A stretch of 63,453 nucleotides of DNA from Lachnospiraceae bacterium (GTDB taxonomy: Bacteria > Bacillota > Clostridia > Lachnospirales > Lachnospiraceae). Positions 34,629-44,255 of this stretch are shown here, in pieces (position 1 is the stretch's first letter; each line of letters starts with the position of its first letter). The notes below the pieces were generated by a model. The model was not told the DNA's origin, made no database searches, and saw only the letters and a list, made by a program, of their open reading frames with translations. The position numbers and the translations under genes are program-made. The DNA is taken from positions 1 to 63,453 of the forward strand of contig JAILNS010000018.1 of NCBI GenBank assembly GCA_024691305.1, in the 5' to 3' direction.

Positions 34629-35723
34629 ATGAGCGATATAAGAACATCCGGAAAACCTTATATCCTTATGGCGGGCCCGGACAGAAGTGTTCATGGCGGG
34701 ATATCTGCCGTTGTCAACGGATACTTTGATGCAGGCCTTGGAAGGGATGTCGATCTTCATTATATCGGAACCATGAAAGAGGGCTCCAAACTGTATAAAC
34801 TTTTTGTGGCTCTTGGTGCATATGTTCGTTTTTTATCACAGCTTAAGAAGGCAGATATTGTTCATATCCATGTGGCATCGGATTCAAGCTTCATAAGGAA
34901 AAGTTTCTTTGTGCGTGCAGCTTATAAACGCCGCAAGCATATCATCATACATCAGCACGGCGGAGACTTAAAAAACTGGATACGAAACGGCGGCGAAAAG
35001 CGCCTTATGATGGTCCGCAGGATATTAGGAATGGCGGATCGCATAATTGTTATTTCCGACATACATATGAAGATCATATGTGAATTGTTTGATGATGGCT
35101 CTGATATACGTGAAAAGATCATATTATTGCCAAATTCCGTAAAGATCCCATCCGGGATCGGCGACCTGTCCCAAAAAGAGAAGAACAGTCTGCTGTTTTT
35201 GGGAAGAATATGCAAGGACAAGGGAATAGTCGAACTCACAGAGGCGATCAGGCAGGTAAAAAAGACATATCCCGATGTTAAACTCAAAGTAGGCGGGATT
35301 TACGAGGAAGATCTTAAAGAAATAGTCGAAAGTGAACCGGATAATATAGAGTATGTCGGATGGGTAGAGGGGGACGAAAAAGACAAACTCTTATCGTCAA
35401 GTGAGATATACGTTCTGCCATCGTATTATGAAGGGCAGCCGGTATCTGTTTTGGAAGCTATGGCGGCAAAGTGCCTTGTCATAGCAAGCGATGTCGGCGG
35501 GATTCCCATGATGATCAAAGATCACGAGACGGGACTTCTGGTTACGCCTGGGGATACAGCATCTCTTTCACAAGCCATAGATATGGCTTTGAGTGAGGAA
35601 TTTTCAGAGGACAGAGTCCGTATATGCGAGGCTGCAAGACAGAAGACTGAACAGGAATACGATATCAAAACATGTATAGATAAGATACTTCGCTTATATA
35701 ATTCTCTTTGTGACGCAGTATGA
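34629..35723 (+). CDS. Glycosyltransferase family 4
   Basis: A 364-aa GT-B transferase. It has ILMAGPDRSVHGGISAVV near the start, LFLGRICKDKGIVEL in the donor domain and the E-x7-E motif in SYYEGQPVSVLEA. The ATG at 34629 has GGGTGA 5 nt upstream; a GTG at 34620 is the alternative. It overlaps or abuts the previous stop, so it is coupled. The donor and acceptor cannot be told. About 105 nt of AT-rich sequence without a clear promoter separates it from the first asnB-like gene. Confidence 0.86.
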   Translation: MSDIRTSGKPYILMAGPDRSVHGGISAVVNGYFDAGLGRDVDLHYIGTMKEGSKLYKLFVALGAYVRFLSQLKKADIVHIHVASDSSFIRKSFFVRAAYKRRKHIIIHQHGGDLKNWIRNGGEKRLMMVRRILGMADRIIVISDIHMKIICELFDDGSDIREKIILLPNSVKIPSGIGDLSQKEKNSLLFLGRICKDKGIVELTEAIRQVKKTYPDVKLKVGGIYEEDLKEIVESEPDNIEYVGWVEGDEKDKLLSSSEIYVLPSYYEGQPVSVLEAMAAKCLVIASDVGGIPMMIKDHETGLLVTPGDTASLSQAIDMALSEEFSEDRVRICEAARQKTEQEYDIKTCIDKILRLYNSLCDAV

Positions 35724-35828
35724 ATACGGTATTGTGATATGATACAATCATTTAGAGAATTACGGAGCGTTTAATTAGGGAAAACGGTATAGCGATAAGG
35801 GTTTTTGCCAAACAATGGACGGTGTATT

Positions 35829-37703
35829 ATGTGCGGAATATGCGGATTTATCAGTAATAAGAATATAACTTTAAACGAACTTACCGAGATGAATAATACG
35901 ATGTATCATCGCGGTCCCGATGACAGCGGCCAGGAAATATATGTCATGAAGGGCGGAAAGAATATAGGGCTTGCGCAAAGACGACTTGCAATCCTTGACC
36001 TTACTTCAGCCGGTCACCAGCCCATGCATTCTCCGGACAGACGTATAAGTGTTGTTTTTAACGGTGAAATATATAATTATCTGGAATTAAAAAAAGAACT
36101 GTCGGATTATCCTTTCAGGTCAAACTGCGATACGGAAGTAATAATAGCCGCATACCTTAAATGGGGGATCAAATGTGTCGATCATTTTAATGGGATGTTT
36201 GCGATAGCTATTTATGACCGCGAAGATGAAAACTTATATCTTTTCAGGGACCGTATCGGCAAAAAACCATTGTATTATGCAATATCCGGCGGCGATTTTA
36301 TTTTTGCATCTGAACTCAAGCCGATAATGGCTTTTCCGGGTTTTAACGAGAATATAAGATCGGACATAATCCCCAGATATATAGTTCAGCAGTACATAAA
36401 TGCTCCTGATACCGTATTTGAGAATGTTTATAAACTTGAGCCGGGGAAGATACTTACATACAGGAACGGAGAGGCTCAAATAGATACATATTGGGAGATA
36501 ACGGAACGATATCATGTAATGAATGCAGACCCTGTGAGCGGATACGAAGAAGCAAAGGCGGGACTTAAGGAAATGCTGAAAAAGTCTGTCGCCATGCGTA
36601 TGATCTCTGATGTTCCGCTCGGAAGTTTCCTTAGCGGAGGATATGATTCTTCTTTGATAACGGCTATAGCACAGGAGGTTTCGGATCATCCGGTTAAGAC
36701 GTTTTCCATCGGATTTTACGAAGATAAATGGAATGAGGCCCCTTATGCCAAGGCTATTTCAGAGCATCTTGGGACAGATCATACAGAGTATTATATAGAT
36801 GAAGATGAGATGCTTAAGCAGGTTAAAAGTATTACAAAGTATTACGATGAACCTTTTGCGGATTCTTCACAGATACCGACAATGCTTGTTAGCGCACTTG
36901 CAAGAACCAAAGTAACGGTTGCACTTTCAGGAGACGGCGGAGATGAGTTTTTCTGCGGATATAACATCTATGAAGTGATGAAAACAGCACAGCAGCTGGA
37001 TCCGCTCGGAGCCGTTGTACACAGTCTGACAGGTCCGATGGGACTTGAAAAGAAACTGCCGCTTAAGGTACGTACAATAGCTCAGAACCGTGACGAAGAG
37101 TCCAAAACCCAGTTAAATAATTCAACTTACAAGGTGCGTGCACTTGAAATGATGGCAGACAAGGAAAACTGTCTGTCCTGCGATTTTGATATAGAGTCAA
37201 AATACGGCGTTAAAAACTGGCAGATACGAAGAATGCTTCTTGATATGGAGACATACCTGCCGGGAGACATACTGTGTAAGGTCGACAGGGCTTCAATGAA
37301 ATACTCACTCGAGGCCAGATGTCCGATTCTGGATAAGGACGTTATGGAGTATTCGTTCAGGATCCCCCATAATTATAAGTACCACAATGGCGATAAAAAG
37401 CATATTTTAAAGGATATTGCGTATGATTATATTCCAAAAGAGCTCTTAGAGCGCCCGAAACAGGGATTCGGAGTTCCTATGGATAAATGGCTTAGAGGAC
37501 CGCTAAAGGCGCAGCTTCTCGATTACAGCAATCGCGATTACATAAGCAGACAGGGACTGTTTGATCCCGATTATATATATGATTTTGTCAGGAATTATTT
37601 GGAACGCGGTGATGGCGGACCTGCTACGGGAGCCAATTATTCTAAGATATGCTGGTCATTTTTACAATTCCAGGAGTGGTATCACACATATATGGAAAAA
37701 TAA
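35829..37703 (+). CDS. AsnB-like glutamine amidotransferase (first copy)
   Basis: The 624-aa protein has an N-terminal class II glutaminase domain, whose Cys2 must be exposed (MCGICGF), which fixes the start at 35829. The C-terminal synthetase domain binds ATP with the PP-loop SGGYDSS, where asparagine synthetases have SGGLDSS. In glycan loci such enzymes (WbpS, WbtH) amidate the carboxyl of HexNAc-uronic acids. The TviB-TviC pair upstream makes that substrate, so this role is favoured over free asparagine synthesis, but not proven. A second copy follows. Confidence 0.85.
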   Translation: MCGICGFISNKNITLNELTEMNNTMYHRGPDDSGQEIYVMKGGKNIGLAQRRLAILDLTSAGHQPMHSPDRRISVVFNGEIYNYLELKKELSDYPFRSNCDTEVIIAAYLKWGIKCVDHFNGMFAIAIYDREDENLYLFRDRIGKKPLYYAISGGDFIFASELKPIMAFPGFNENIRSDIIPRYIVQQYINAPDTVFENVYKLEPGKILTYRNGEAQIDTYWEITERYHVMNADPVSGYEEAKAGLKEMLKKSVAMRMISDVPLGSFLSGGYDSSLITAIAQEVSDHPVKTFSIGFYEDKWNEAPYAKAISEHLGTDHTEYYIDEDEMLKQVKSITKYYDEPFADSSQIPTMLVSALARTKVTVALSGDGGDEFFCGYNIYEVMKTAQQLDPLGAVVHSLTGPMGLEKKLPLKVRTIAQNRDEESKTQLNNSTYKVRALEMMADKENCLSCDFDIESKYGVKNWQIRRMLLDMETYLPGDILCKVDRASMKYSLEARCPILDKDVMEYSFRIPHNYKYHNGDKKHILKDIAYDYIPKELLERPKQGFGVPMDKWLRGPLKAQLLDYSNRDYISRQGLFDPDYIYDFVRNYLERGDGGPATGANYSKICWSFLQFQEWYHTYMEK

Positions 37704-37822
37704 CGGTCAATAAGCATATTAATAAAAACAGGATTTGTGTTTTGAAGGAAATTTACTATTTTACGAGCTAAAAAAGACAAAATATAGCTAAAAAACCGCT
37801 TTGAAATAATCAGAAAACAAAA

Positions 37823-37838
37823 TGCAAGTCGACTTGCA
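37823..37838. promoter_or_regulatory. 16-bp perfect palindrome in the AT-rich spacer
   Basis: TGCAAGTCGACTTGCA lies in a 200-bp AT-rich gap between the two asnB-like genes, the longest plus-strand gap in the second half of the locus. It lacks a loop and a T-run, so it looks like a protein-binding operator rather than a terminator. Two nearby copies of agctaaaaaa at about 37769 and 37788 precede it. Confidence 0.5.
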
Positions 37839-37903
37839 AAATATCCATAACGCTAGAAATAAAACTGCAAAACATTATAAGCGTTGGAGGAAATTCACAA
37901 AAG

Positions 37904-39841
37904 ATGTGCGGAATTGCGGGTTTTTACACACCTGATAAACTGCCAAACGGCGATATACAATCAAATATAAATGCGATGCTCAATAAATTAGTGCATCGCG
38001 GACCGGATGCATTCGGAGTATGGGCTGATAAAAATAACACCGGTGTTGTACTTGGACACAGACGACTGTCCATAATCGATCTGACCGAGACAGGATCCCA
38101 ACCCATGATGAGTCATTCGGGTCGGTATGTCATAAGCTTTAACGGAGAAATATATAACACAGGTGATCTTAAAAAGTATCTTTTTGATGACGGATATCGT
38201 GACGCTATGAACGGAACATCCGATACGGAGATATTACTTGAGAGCTGCAGCCATTTCGGAATTGAAGAATCACTTAATAAATGCAAGGGAATGTTTGCTT
38301 TTGCATTATATGATAGGGAAACTAAGGAACTGGTTATTGCAAGAGACCGTATAGGCGAAAAACCACTTTACTACGGCTATGTAAACGGCGCTTTTGTCTT
38401 TGCTTCCGAACTTCCTGCCATCAGGGCTCTGAATTTTTTTGATGCTGATATCGACAACGCGGTACTGCCTTTTTACATGCGATATGGATATATCCCCGCT
38501 CCGTATTCCATATATAAAAACATATGGAAACTGGAACCCGGAAGCATACTAAAAATTAAATGTGAAGTTAATAAATACACTAATTTTGAAAAGAGTTTTT
38601 ATTGGAAAATTACGGATATTGCTTCCTACGGACAGGCACATCTGTTTAAAGGATCGCGTCAGGAGGCCGCCAATGAACTTGAGAAAATCCTTAAGGATTC
38701 TATAAAAAAACAGATGATATCCGACGTACCTTTGGGTGCCTTTTTATCCGCAGGAATAGATTCCTCTACCGTGGTCTCTATCATGCAGGCGGTATCTGAT
38801 AAGCCCATAAGAACATTTACGATCGGATTTGGCGAAAAAGAATATAATGAAGCGGATGATGCTGCAAAGATAGCCGGGATACTGGGAACCGAACATACCC
38901 GTATGGATGTTTCCGAGGCGGAAGCGATGGATGCTATCCCTCTTATGTCCGGGATCTTTGGAGAACCTTTCGGTGATTCTTCGCAGATCCCTACATATCT
39001 TGTGAGCAAACTGACCAGGCAGCATGTAACTGTGGCCCTTTCCGGAGATGGAGGGGACGAACTTTTCGGAGGATACAGGAGTTACTTCGGTATCTCTTCA
39101 ATATATAATAAGATAAAGAACATTCCTTATCCGTTAAGAGTAATGTGCGGAGGACTGATGCGCGCAGTACCCGGAGACGGAGCAAAGCAAGGCAGGATCC
39201 GGGCTCATGGCTGCCTTTTGGGTGCAAAAGGTATATCGGATCTGTATCTTAGAACCTATGAAACCTGGAAAGACGGCGGACTTGATCTGATATCGGATGA
39301 AGCGCTTGATAAAAGATATATATCCGGCAGTGAGCGCGGAGTCTGTGAAGAAAATCCGGAGAAGTTTGTAAATGACAATGATCCGTTCAGGGTAGCAATG
39401 CTTACGGATATGCAATGTTATCATCCGGACGATATTCTGGTGAAAGTCGATCGAAGCGCCATGGCCGTAAGTCTTGAAACAAGGGTTCCGATGCTTTATC
39501 CCGATGTTGTGGAATTTGCATGGACACTTCCTACGGAATATATGTGCAGTGAAGGAAAAGGCAAGGCTCCGCTTAGGGATGTACTGTACAGATATGTGGA
39601 CAGATCTCTTATGGAAAGACCTAAAAAGGGCTTTAGTGTGCCGGTTTCCGTATGGCTTAAAGATGGAAGATTAAAGAAATGGGCTGAAGAATTATTAAAT
39701 TCAGATTCAATAAATAAACACAACATCCTGGATTCGGATCAGGTTTTGAAGATGTGGAATGACTATATAGACCATGACATCTGGAGACCGCAGATATGGT
39801 ATACTTTAATGTTGTGCGACTGGCTTGAGGGTAATTTATGA
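37904..39841 (+). CDS. AsnB-like glutamine amidotransferase (second copy)
   Basis: A 645-aa protein with the same plan as the first copy: MCGIAGF with Cys2 as glutaminase nucleophile, then the synthetase domain. The PP-loop is SAGIDSS instead of SGGLDSS. It differs from the first copy along its whole length, so this is not a recent duplication. GGAGG lies about 13 nt before the ATG. The substrate could be a second uronic acid residue of the repeat unit. Its stop overlaps the start of the GT11 gene (ATGA). Confidence 0.84.
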   Translation: MCGIAGFYTPDKLPNGDIQSNINAMLNKLVHRGPDAFGVWADKNNTGVVLGHRRLSIIDLTETGSQPMMSHSGRYVISFNGEIYNTGDLKKYLFDDGYRDAMNGTSDTEILLESCSHFGIEESLNKCKGMFAFALYDRETKELVIARDRIGEKPLYYGYVNGAFVFASELPAIRALNFFDADIDNAVLPFYMRYGYIPAPYSIYKNIWKLEPGSILKIKCEVNKYTNFEKSFYWKITDIASYGQAHLFKGSRQEAANELEKILKDSIKKQMISDVPLGAFLSAGIDSSTVVSIMQAVSDKPIRTFTIGFGEKEYNEADDAAKIAGILGTEHTRMDVSEAEAMDAIPLMSGIFGEPFGDSSQIPTYLVSKLTRQHVTVALSGDGGDELFGGYRSYFGISSIYNKIKNIPYPLRVMCGGLMRAVPGDGAKQGRIRAHGCLLGAKGISDLYLRTYETWKDGGLDLISDEALDKRYISGSERGVCEENPEKFVNDNDPFRVAMLTDMQCYHPDDILVKVDRSAMAVSLETRVPMLYPDVVEFAWTLPTEYMCSEGKGKAPLRDVLYRYVDRSLMERPKKGFSVPVSVWLKDGRLKKWAEELLNSDSINKHNILDSDQVLKMWNDYIDHDIWRPQIWYTLMLCDWLEGNL

Positions 39842-40734
39842 TAATCATTCAGATGAGTGGCGGGCTTGGAAATCAGATGTTTCAGTACGCCATGTATTTA
39901 AAACTTAAAAAACTCGGCAAAGAAGTTAAATTTGATGACGAGACCAGTTATGAACTCGATAATGCAAGACCTGTCCAGCTTGCTGTTTTTGATATTACAT
40001 ATCCGAGAGCTACCCGTCAGGAAGTTACCGATATGAGGGATTCTTCACCTGCATGGAAAGACAGGATAAGACGAAAACTTCATGGGCGTAACCTTAAACA
40101 GTATGTTGAGGCAAACTACAGCTTCGATGAGCATATATATGAACTTGATGATGTTTATCTTAAAGGTTACTTCCAGACCGAAAAGTATTTTGCGGACATC
40201 AAGGATGAGATCTATAACATGTATTTATTAAGAAAGGATCTTATCACACCCGAAACGCTGCAGAACAGGGATATGATCGAAAAGGATGATAACAGCGTAA
40301 GTATACATATAAGACGCGGTGATTACATGACGATCGACGGAAATGAGATATACGCGGATATATGTACGGACGAATATTATGATTCCGCCATGAAATATAT
40401 TCTTAAGGAACACCCCGATGCGGTATTTTATCTGTTCACAAATGACGCATCATGGGCAGAGTATTTTTGTAATATTCATTCCGACCTGAAAATATGCGCG
40501 ATCCAGGGGAATACCGAGTATTTCGGGTATCTTGATATGTATCTTATGAGTTGCTGTAAGCATCACATCATTGCCAACAGTTCTTTTTCATGGTGGGGAG
40601 CCTGGACCGGACATGACAGAAACGGAACGGTGATAGCACCAAAGCCGTGGTTTAATAATGACCACTGTGCCGACATTCATACAGACAGTATGGTACTTAT
40701 AGACCCTAAAGGGAATCTTGTAAGCGAGGCGTAG
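39838..40734 (+). CDS. Alpha-1,2-fucosyltransferase-like (GT11), first copy
   Basis: A 298-aa inverting transferase. It has MSGGLGNQMFQYAMYL at the N-terminus, the donor-binding motif HIRRGDYM and the C-terminal ANSSFSWWGAW. The family moves L-fucose from GDP-fucose to O2 of galactose; GDP-fucose synthesis genes are not in the window. A 4-nt ATGA overlap couples it to the amidotransferase gene. A second GT11 is encoded at 46611. Confidence 0.9.
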   Translation: MIIIQMSGGLGNQMFQYAMYLKLKKLGKEVKFDDETSYELDNARPVQLAVFDITYPRATRQEVTDMRDSSPAWKDRIRRKLHGRNLKQYVEANYSFDEHIYELDDVYLKGYFQTEKYFADIKDEIYNMYLLRKDLITPETLQNRDMIEKDDNSVSIHIRRGDYMTIDGNEIYADICTDEYYDSAMKYILKEHPDAVFYLFTNDASWAEYFCNIHSDLKICAIQGNTEYFGYLDMYLMSCCKHHIIANSSFSWWGAWTGHDRNGTVIAPKPWFNNDHCADIHTDSMVLIDPKGNLVSEA

Positions 40735-40742
40735 AGAGTTTA

Positions 40743-42155
40743 ATGAATCAAAAAAATAAGATCATCGAAAGATATGGAATATGGCTCGTTGACCTTTTGT
40801 GCATACTTATAATATTCATATCTTCCACATATATCAGATTCGGAAACTTCCGGGATATGGGCGATAAGAACTCGCATTTTGGCGTGTGTATAGCCTTTGT
40901 TTTGTTCTGTACTATGTATAACTTCTTCGCAGACTGGAACGCTAATTTTATGAAGCGAGGTCTCTGGCAGGAGTTTGTAGCCGTTGCAAAATACAATATC
41001 GCCATGGTTCTGGTAGTAGGAATGCTGATGTATTTCCTGCAGTGGTCGGAATATTTCTCAAGACAGGTCATGCTGTATTTCATTGTCGGAAACCAGATAC
41101 TCACATGGCTTACACGTATTCTTATCAAAAGACTTCTGTATATGTATTACCGGTCTGACAGCAGTGCGATCAGACTGCTTGTTATAGCCGAGTCCGGAAA
41201 TATAGAACATACCGTATCGGTATTAAAAGAAAAGCTTGGGGTACATGTAAGGATAATCGGCGCAGTATGTCTGGACGAGGATATGCAGGGCAGAGAAATT
41301 GACGGTGTATCGGTGATCGCCAATAAGGATAATCTAAACGATGTTGCAAGACAGATGGCGATAGATGAGATGTTTCTGTCCATTCCGGGAAGTCCGATGT
41401 CCCAGCTCGAGCAGCTTATCAGGGATTTTGATGAGATGGGTATCGTGGTTCACCGAAAGCTTGAGGCAGATGTTTACGGACGAAACCGGAGTTATATCCA
41501 AAGATTCGGCGGATATACCGTGATCACCTGCGGACATATGAATTACAGTTATAAGCGTCTTCTTGTAAAAAGGATGGCTGATATAGTCGGAGGACTTATA
41601 GGAACTGTATTTACAGCGATCCTGACAGTATTTATCGCACCGGCCATCAAGATCGATTCCAGGGGACCTGTTTTCTTCAGCCAGACCAGAGTCGGGAGAA
41701 ACGGAAGAAGATTTAAGATATATAAATTCCGTTCCATGTATCAGGATGCAGAGGCAAGAAAACAGGAATTGCTTGATAAAAATGAAGTTGACGGTCTCAT
41801 GTTTAAGATGAAGGATGATCCCAGGATCACAAAGGTGGGCAGATTCTTAAGAAAAACAAGTCTTGATGAGTTTCCGCAGTTTCTTAATGTCTTAAAAGGG
41901 GATATGTCTTTAGTAGGTACAAGACCGCCCACAGAAGACGAATTTGAAAAGTACAGCCTGTATTACAGACGTCGTCTTTCCATGACTCCGGGACTTACGG
42001 GTCTGTGGCAGGTCAGCGGAAGAAGTGATATTACCGATTTTGACGAGGTGGTAAAACTGGATCTTGAGTACATAGATAACTGGAGCATAGGTCTTGACTT
42101 AAGGCTTATGGCAAAGACCGTTGTTGTCGTACTTTTCAGGCGAGGCTCTAAGTAG
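40743..42155 (+). CDS. Polyprenyl-phosphate glycosylphosphotransferase (WbaP/CpsE type)
   Basis: A 470-aa priming enzyme. It has five membrane segments in the N-terminal half, a soluble CoA_binding_3-like domain and a C-terminal catalytic domain. The catalytic domain has FFSQTRVGRNGRRFKIYKFR, KTSLDEFPQFLNVLKGDM (Asp-Glu pair), VGTRPPT and TPGLTGLWQVSGRSD. It transfers a hexose 1-phosphate to undecaprenyl phosphate. A different, small PglC-type primer is encoded at 28453, so the locus has two possible initiating enzymes. Its stop overlaps the GTG start of the next gene by 1 nt. Confidence 0.9.
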   Translation: MNQKNKIIERYGIWLVDLLCILIIFISSTYIRFGNFRDMGDKNSHFGVCIAFVLFCTMYNFFADWNANFMKRGLWQEFVAVAKYNIAMVLVVGMLMYFLQWSEYFSRQVMLYFIVGNQILTWLTRILIKRLLYMYYRSDSSAIRLLVIAESGNIEHTVSVLKEKLGVHVRIIGAVCLDEDMQGREIDGVSVIANKDNLNDVARQMAIDEMFLSIPGSPMSQLEQLIRDFDEMGIVVHRKLEADVYGRNRSYIQRFGGYTVITCGHMNYSYKRLLVKRMADIVGGLIGTVFTAILTVFIAPAIKIDSRGPVFFSQTRVGRNGRRFKIYKFRSMYQDAEARKQELLDKNEVDGLMFKMKDDPRITKVGRFLRKTSLDEFPQFLNVLKGDMSLVGTRPPTEDEFEKYSLYYRRRLSMTPGLTGLWQVSGRSDITDFDEVVKLDLEYIDNWSIGLDLRLMAKTVVVVLFRRGSK

Positions 42156-43195
42156 TGAAAGTTTCCGTAATAGTTCCGGTATATAACAAAGAACAGTATA
42201 TAAGAGCGTGTATAGACTCGTTGGTAGCTCAGACTTACAGGGATATCGAGATAATACTCGTAGATGATGAGTCTACCGATGCAAGCGGTGCGATATGCGA
42301 TGAATATGCTCTTTTGGATAAGAGGGTAAAAGTCCTTCATGCATCCGGCGAAGGTCCTGCTGCAGCATGCAAGACCGGAACAGAAGCTGCATCAGGGGAT
42401 TATGCCTGTTTCGTTGACAGTGATGACTGGGTGGATGCGGAAATGATCGAGCGTCTGGCAGATCATATATCCGGGACGGACAACGAGATAATATTAAGCG
42501 ATTATGTGATCGAGAGACAGGACGGCACACGTACCTATGTATATCAGGATATCGAACCGGGCGAATACGGTCCGGAAGATATCATTAACAGGATATTTCC
42601 GAAATTATGGGGGATCGAGGATAGGGCAGTATCACATTCCAGATGCATGAAACTTTATTCAATGGACCTGGTCAGAAGGAATATCGATTATCCGGATCCT
42701 GATCTTAAATTTGCCGAAGACGGGGCTTTTTTACTTCCATGTGTAATGGATGCAAAACGCCTGTTTTTTTTAGACCATGCAGCCATGTATCACTACAGAT
42801 ATGTGACGGATTCGGCCGTGCACAGATATAATCCGGACATGACCGAAAATATCGAGAGGATACGCGGGATAATAAACAGGGCGATAACCGATAAGTTCGG
42901 CAATGATCCGGACATGGAGAAACGCATGAAAGAGCTGTATCGTGCCGAGTCCGTGATCATGATGACATTTGCGATAAAAAACGAATTGCGCGGAGAAAAA
43001 CAGGGATGTGCCACGCGTATATGCAATCTGTGCAGGCAGAAGGAAAATGCCGAACTGATAAAAAAATACCCTGTAAAATTCAGACAGTCGCTTAACAGGC
43101 TTATATATCACACGATGAAGCATCCCTCGGGACTTAAATGCGCGATACTTAAGAGTCTTATGGATATCCATGAGAAGAGACAACAGGCAGGATAG
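42155..43195 (+). CDS. Glycosyltransferase family 2
   Basis: A 346-aa GT-A transferase. It opens KVSVIVPVYNKEQYIRACIDSL and has the nucleotide motif DDESTD and the DxD in FVDSDDW. The variable C-terminal half sets the acceptor and cannot be read. The GTG start overlaps the previous stop (tagtg), indicating translational coupling. Its likely work is addition of one sugar to the undecaprenyl-linked intermediate on the cytoplasmic face. Confidence 0.87.
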   Translation: MKVSVIVPVYNKEQYIRACIDSLVAQTYRDIEIILVDDESTDASGAICDEYALLDKRVKVLHASGEGPAAACKTGTEAASGDYACFVDSDDWVDAEMIERLADHISGTDNEIILSDYVIERQDGTRTYVYQDIEPGEYGPEDIINRIFPKLWGIEDRAVSHSRCMKLYSMDLVRRNIDYPDPDLKFAEDGAFLLPCVMDAKRLFFLDHAAMYHYRYVTDSAVHRYNPDMTENIERIRGIINRAITDKFGNDPDMEKRMKELYRAESVIMMTFAIKNELRGEKQGCATRICNLCRQKENAELIKKYPVKFRQSLNRLIYHTMKHPSGLKCAILKSLMDIHEKRQQAG

Positions 43196-43202
43196 TGATA
43201 CG

Positions 43203-44255
43203 ATGAGTATACCTATAATCACGGTTATAATACCGATATATAATGAAAAAGAATATATTGACAGATGCATGAACAGTATTCAGTCACAGACGCACAGAAG
43301 GCTTCAGGTGATCCTTGTAGACGGCGGATCTGATGACGGAAGTGCCGAAATATGCGATAAATGGGGCGTTAAATGGAACATGGGCCCCAATTCCAACATG
43401 GGCATATGTGAGGTCATCCATACCTCCAATCAGGGAGTTTCTGCTTCAAGAAATCAGGGTCTTGCACATGCCACGGGTGAACTGGTCACATTTGTGGACG
43501 GAGACGATTATCTTGAGCCCGATGCACTGTCCCGAATGGTCGAGGTAATGACTGCCGAAAACGCGGACATGGTCGGCTGTGATTTTGCGAGTATATATCC
43601 GGATGGACCGTCCAAACAGTCCAAACCGGCCGAACCGGCTGACTCGGCCAAACCGGCTGATTTGGCAGATGATACCGGCACAGAGGTAATGAGCGCACAC
43701 GATTTTATGGAAAAGCATATACTTCACGGCGATCTGCATGTATGGGGCAGGTTATATAAGCGCAGCATCATAGGGGCGGATATCAGATTTAAACAGGGAC
43801 TTACGATCGGAGAAGATATGCTGTTCGTTATGGAATATGTCCGCAGATCTTCGGTGATAGTACATATGTCCTACAAGGGATATGACTATTTCAGAAATCC
43901 GCATGGGGCAATGGGTAAACCCTTTACCAAAGCAGCCATGGATCAGGTCAGATGCTGGGAAGAAGCAAAGAGTCTCCTCAAGGAGTACGATGAGGAACTT
44001 GCCGATTCCAATGAACTTAAGGCCAATATGCTCATATCTGTAATGCTGACCGCATGCAGAATGGCACTTCTGGATAAAACCACCAGAAAAGATGAAGAGC
44101 ATCGAAATTATACCAATGTGTTACGATCAAAGATAAAAGAATACAAAACTCATAAGAGCATGAAACTCCTTGACAGGGGATACAGGACAAAGGTGAGGTT
44201 GTTTAAGGCTTTTCCGGGATTGTTTATGAGTATGTATAACAGGCACAAATCATGA
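43203..44255 (+). CDS. Glycosyltransferase family 2 with repeat-built insert
   Basis: A 350-aa GT-A transferase: ITVIIPIYNEKEYIDRCMNSI, LVDGGSDDGS and the DxD in FVDGDDYLEP. Between the DxD strand and the catalytic half, at about residues 137-157, it carries a Pro/Ala/Lys/Asp-rich insert made of 18-bp repeats, which the family lacks. The ATG at 43203 matches the usual family start; an ATG at 43170 inside the upstream gene is possible. Its stop overlaps the next start (ATGA). Whether the insert affects activity is unknown. Confidence 0.83.
   Translation: MSIPIITVIIPIYNEKEYIDRCMNSIQSQTHRRLQVILVDGGSDDGSAEICDKWGVKWNMGPNSNMGICEVIHTSNQGVSASRNQGLAHATGELVTFVDGDDYLEPDALSRMVEVMTAENADMVGCDFASIYPDGPSKQSKPAEPADSAKPADLADDTGTEVMSAHDFMEKHILHGDLHVWGRLYKRSIIGADIRFKQGLTIGEDMLFVMEYVRRSSVIVHMSYKGYDYFRNPHGAMGKPFTKAAMDQVRCWEEAKSLLKEYDEELADSNELKANMLISVMLTACRMALLDKTTRKDEEHRNYTNVLRSKIKEYKTHKSMKLLDRGYRTKVRLFKAFPGLFMSMYNRHKS
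43612..43665 (+). repeat. 18-bp in-frame repeat in the GT2 gene
   Basis: Units ccgaaccggctgactcgg (43630-43647) and ccaaaccggctgatttgg (43648-43665) match at 15 of 18 positions. A weaker unit precedes them at 43612. They encode AEPADS and AKPADL-like blocks. Confidence 0.7.
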
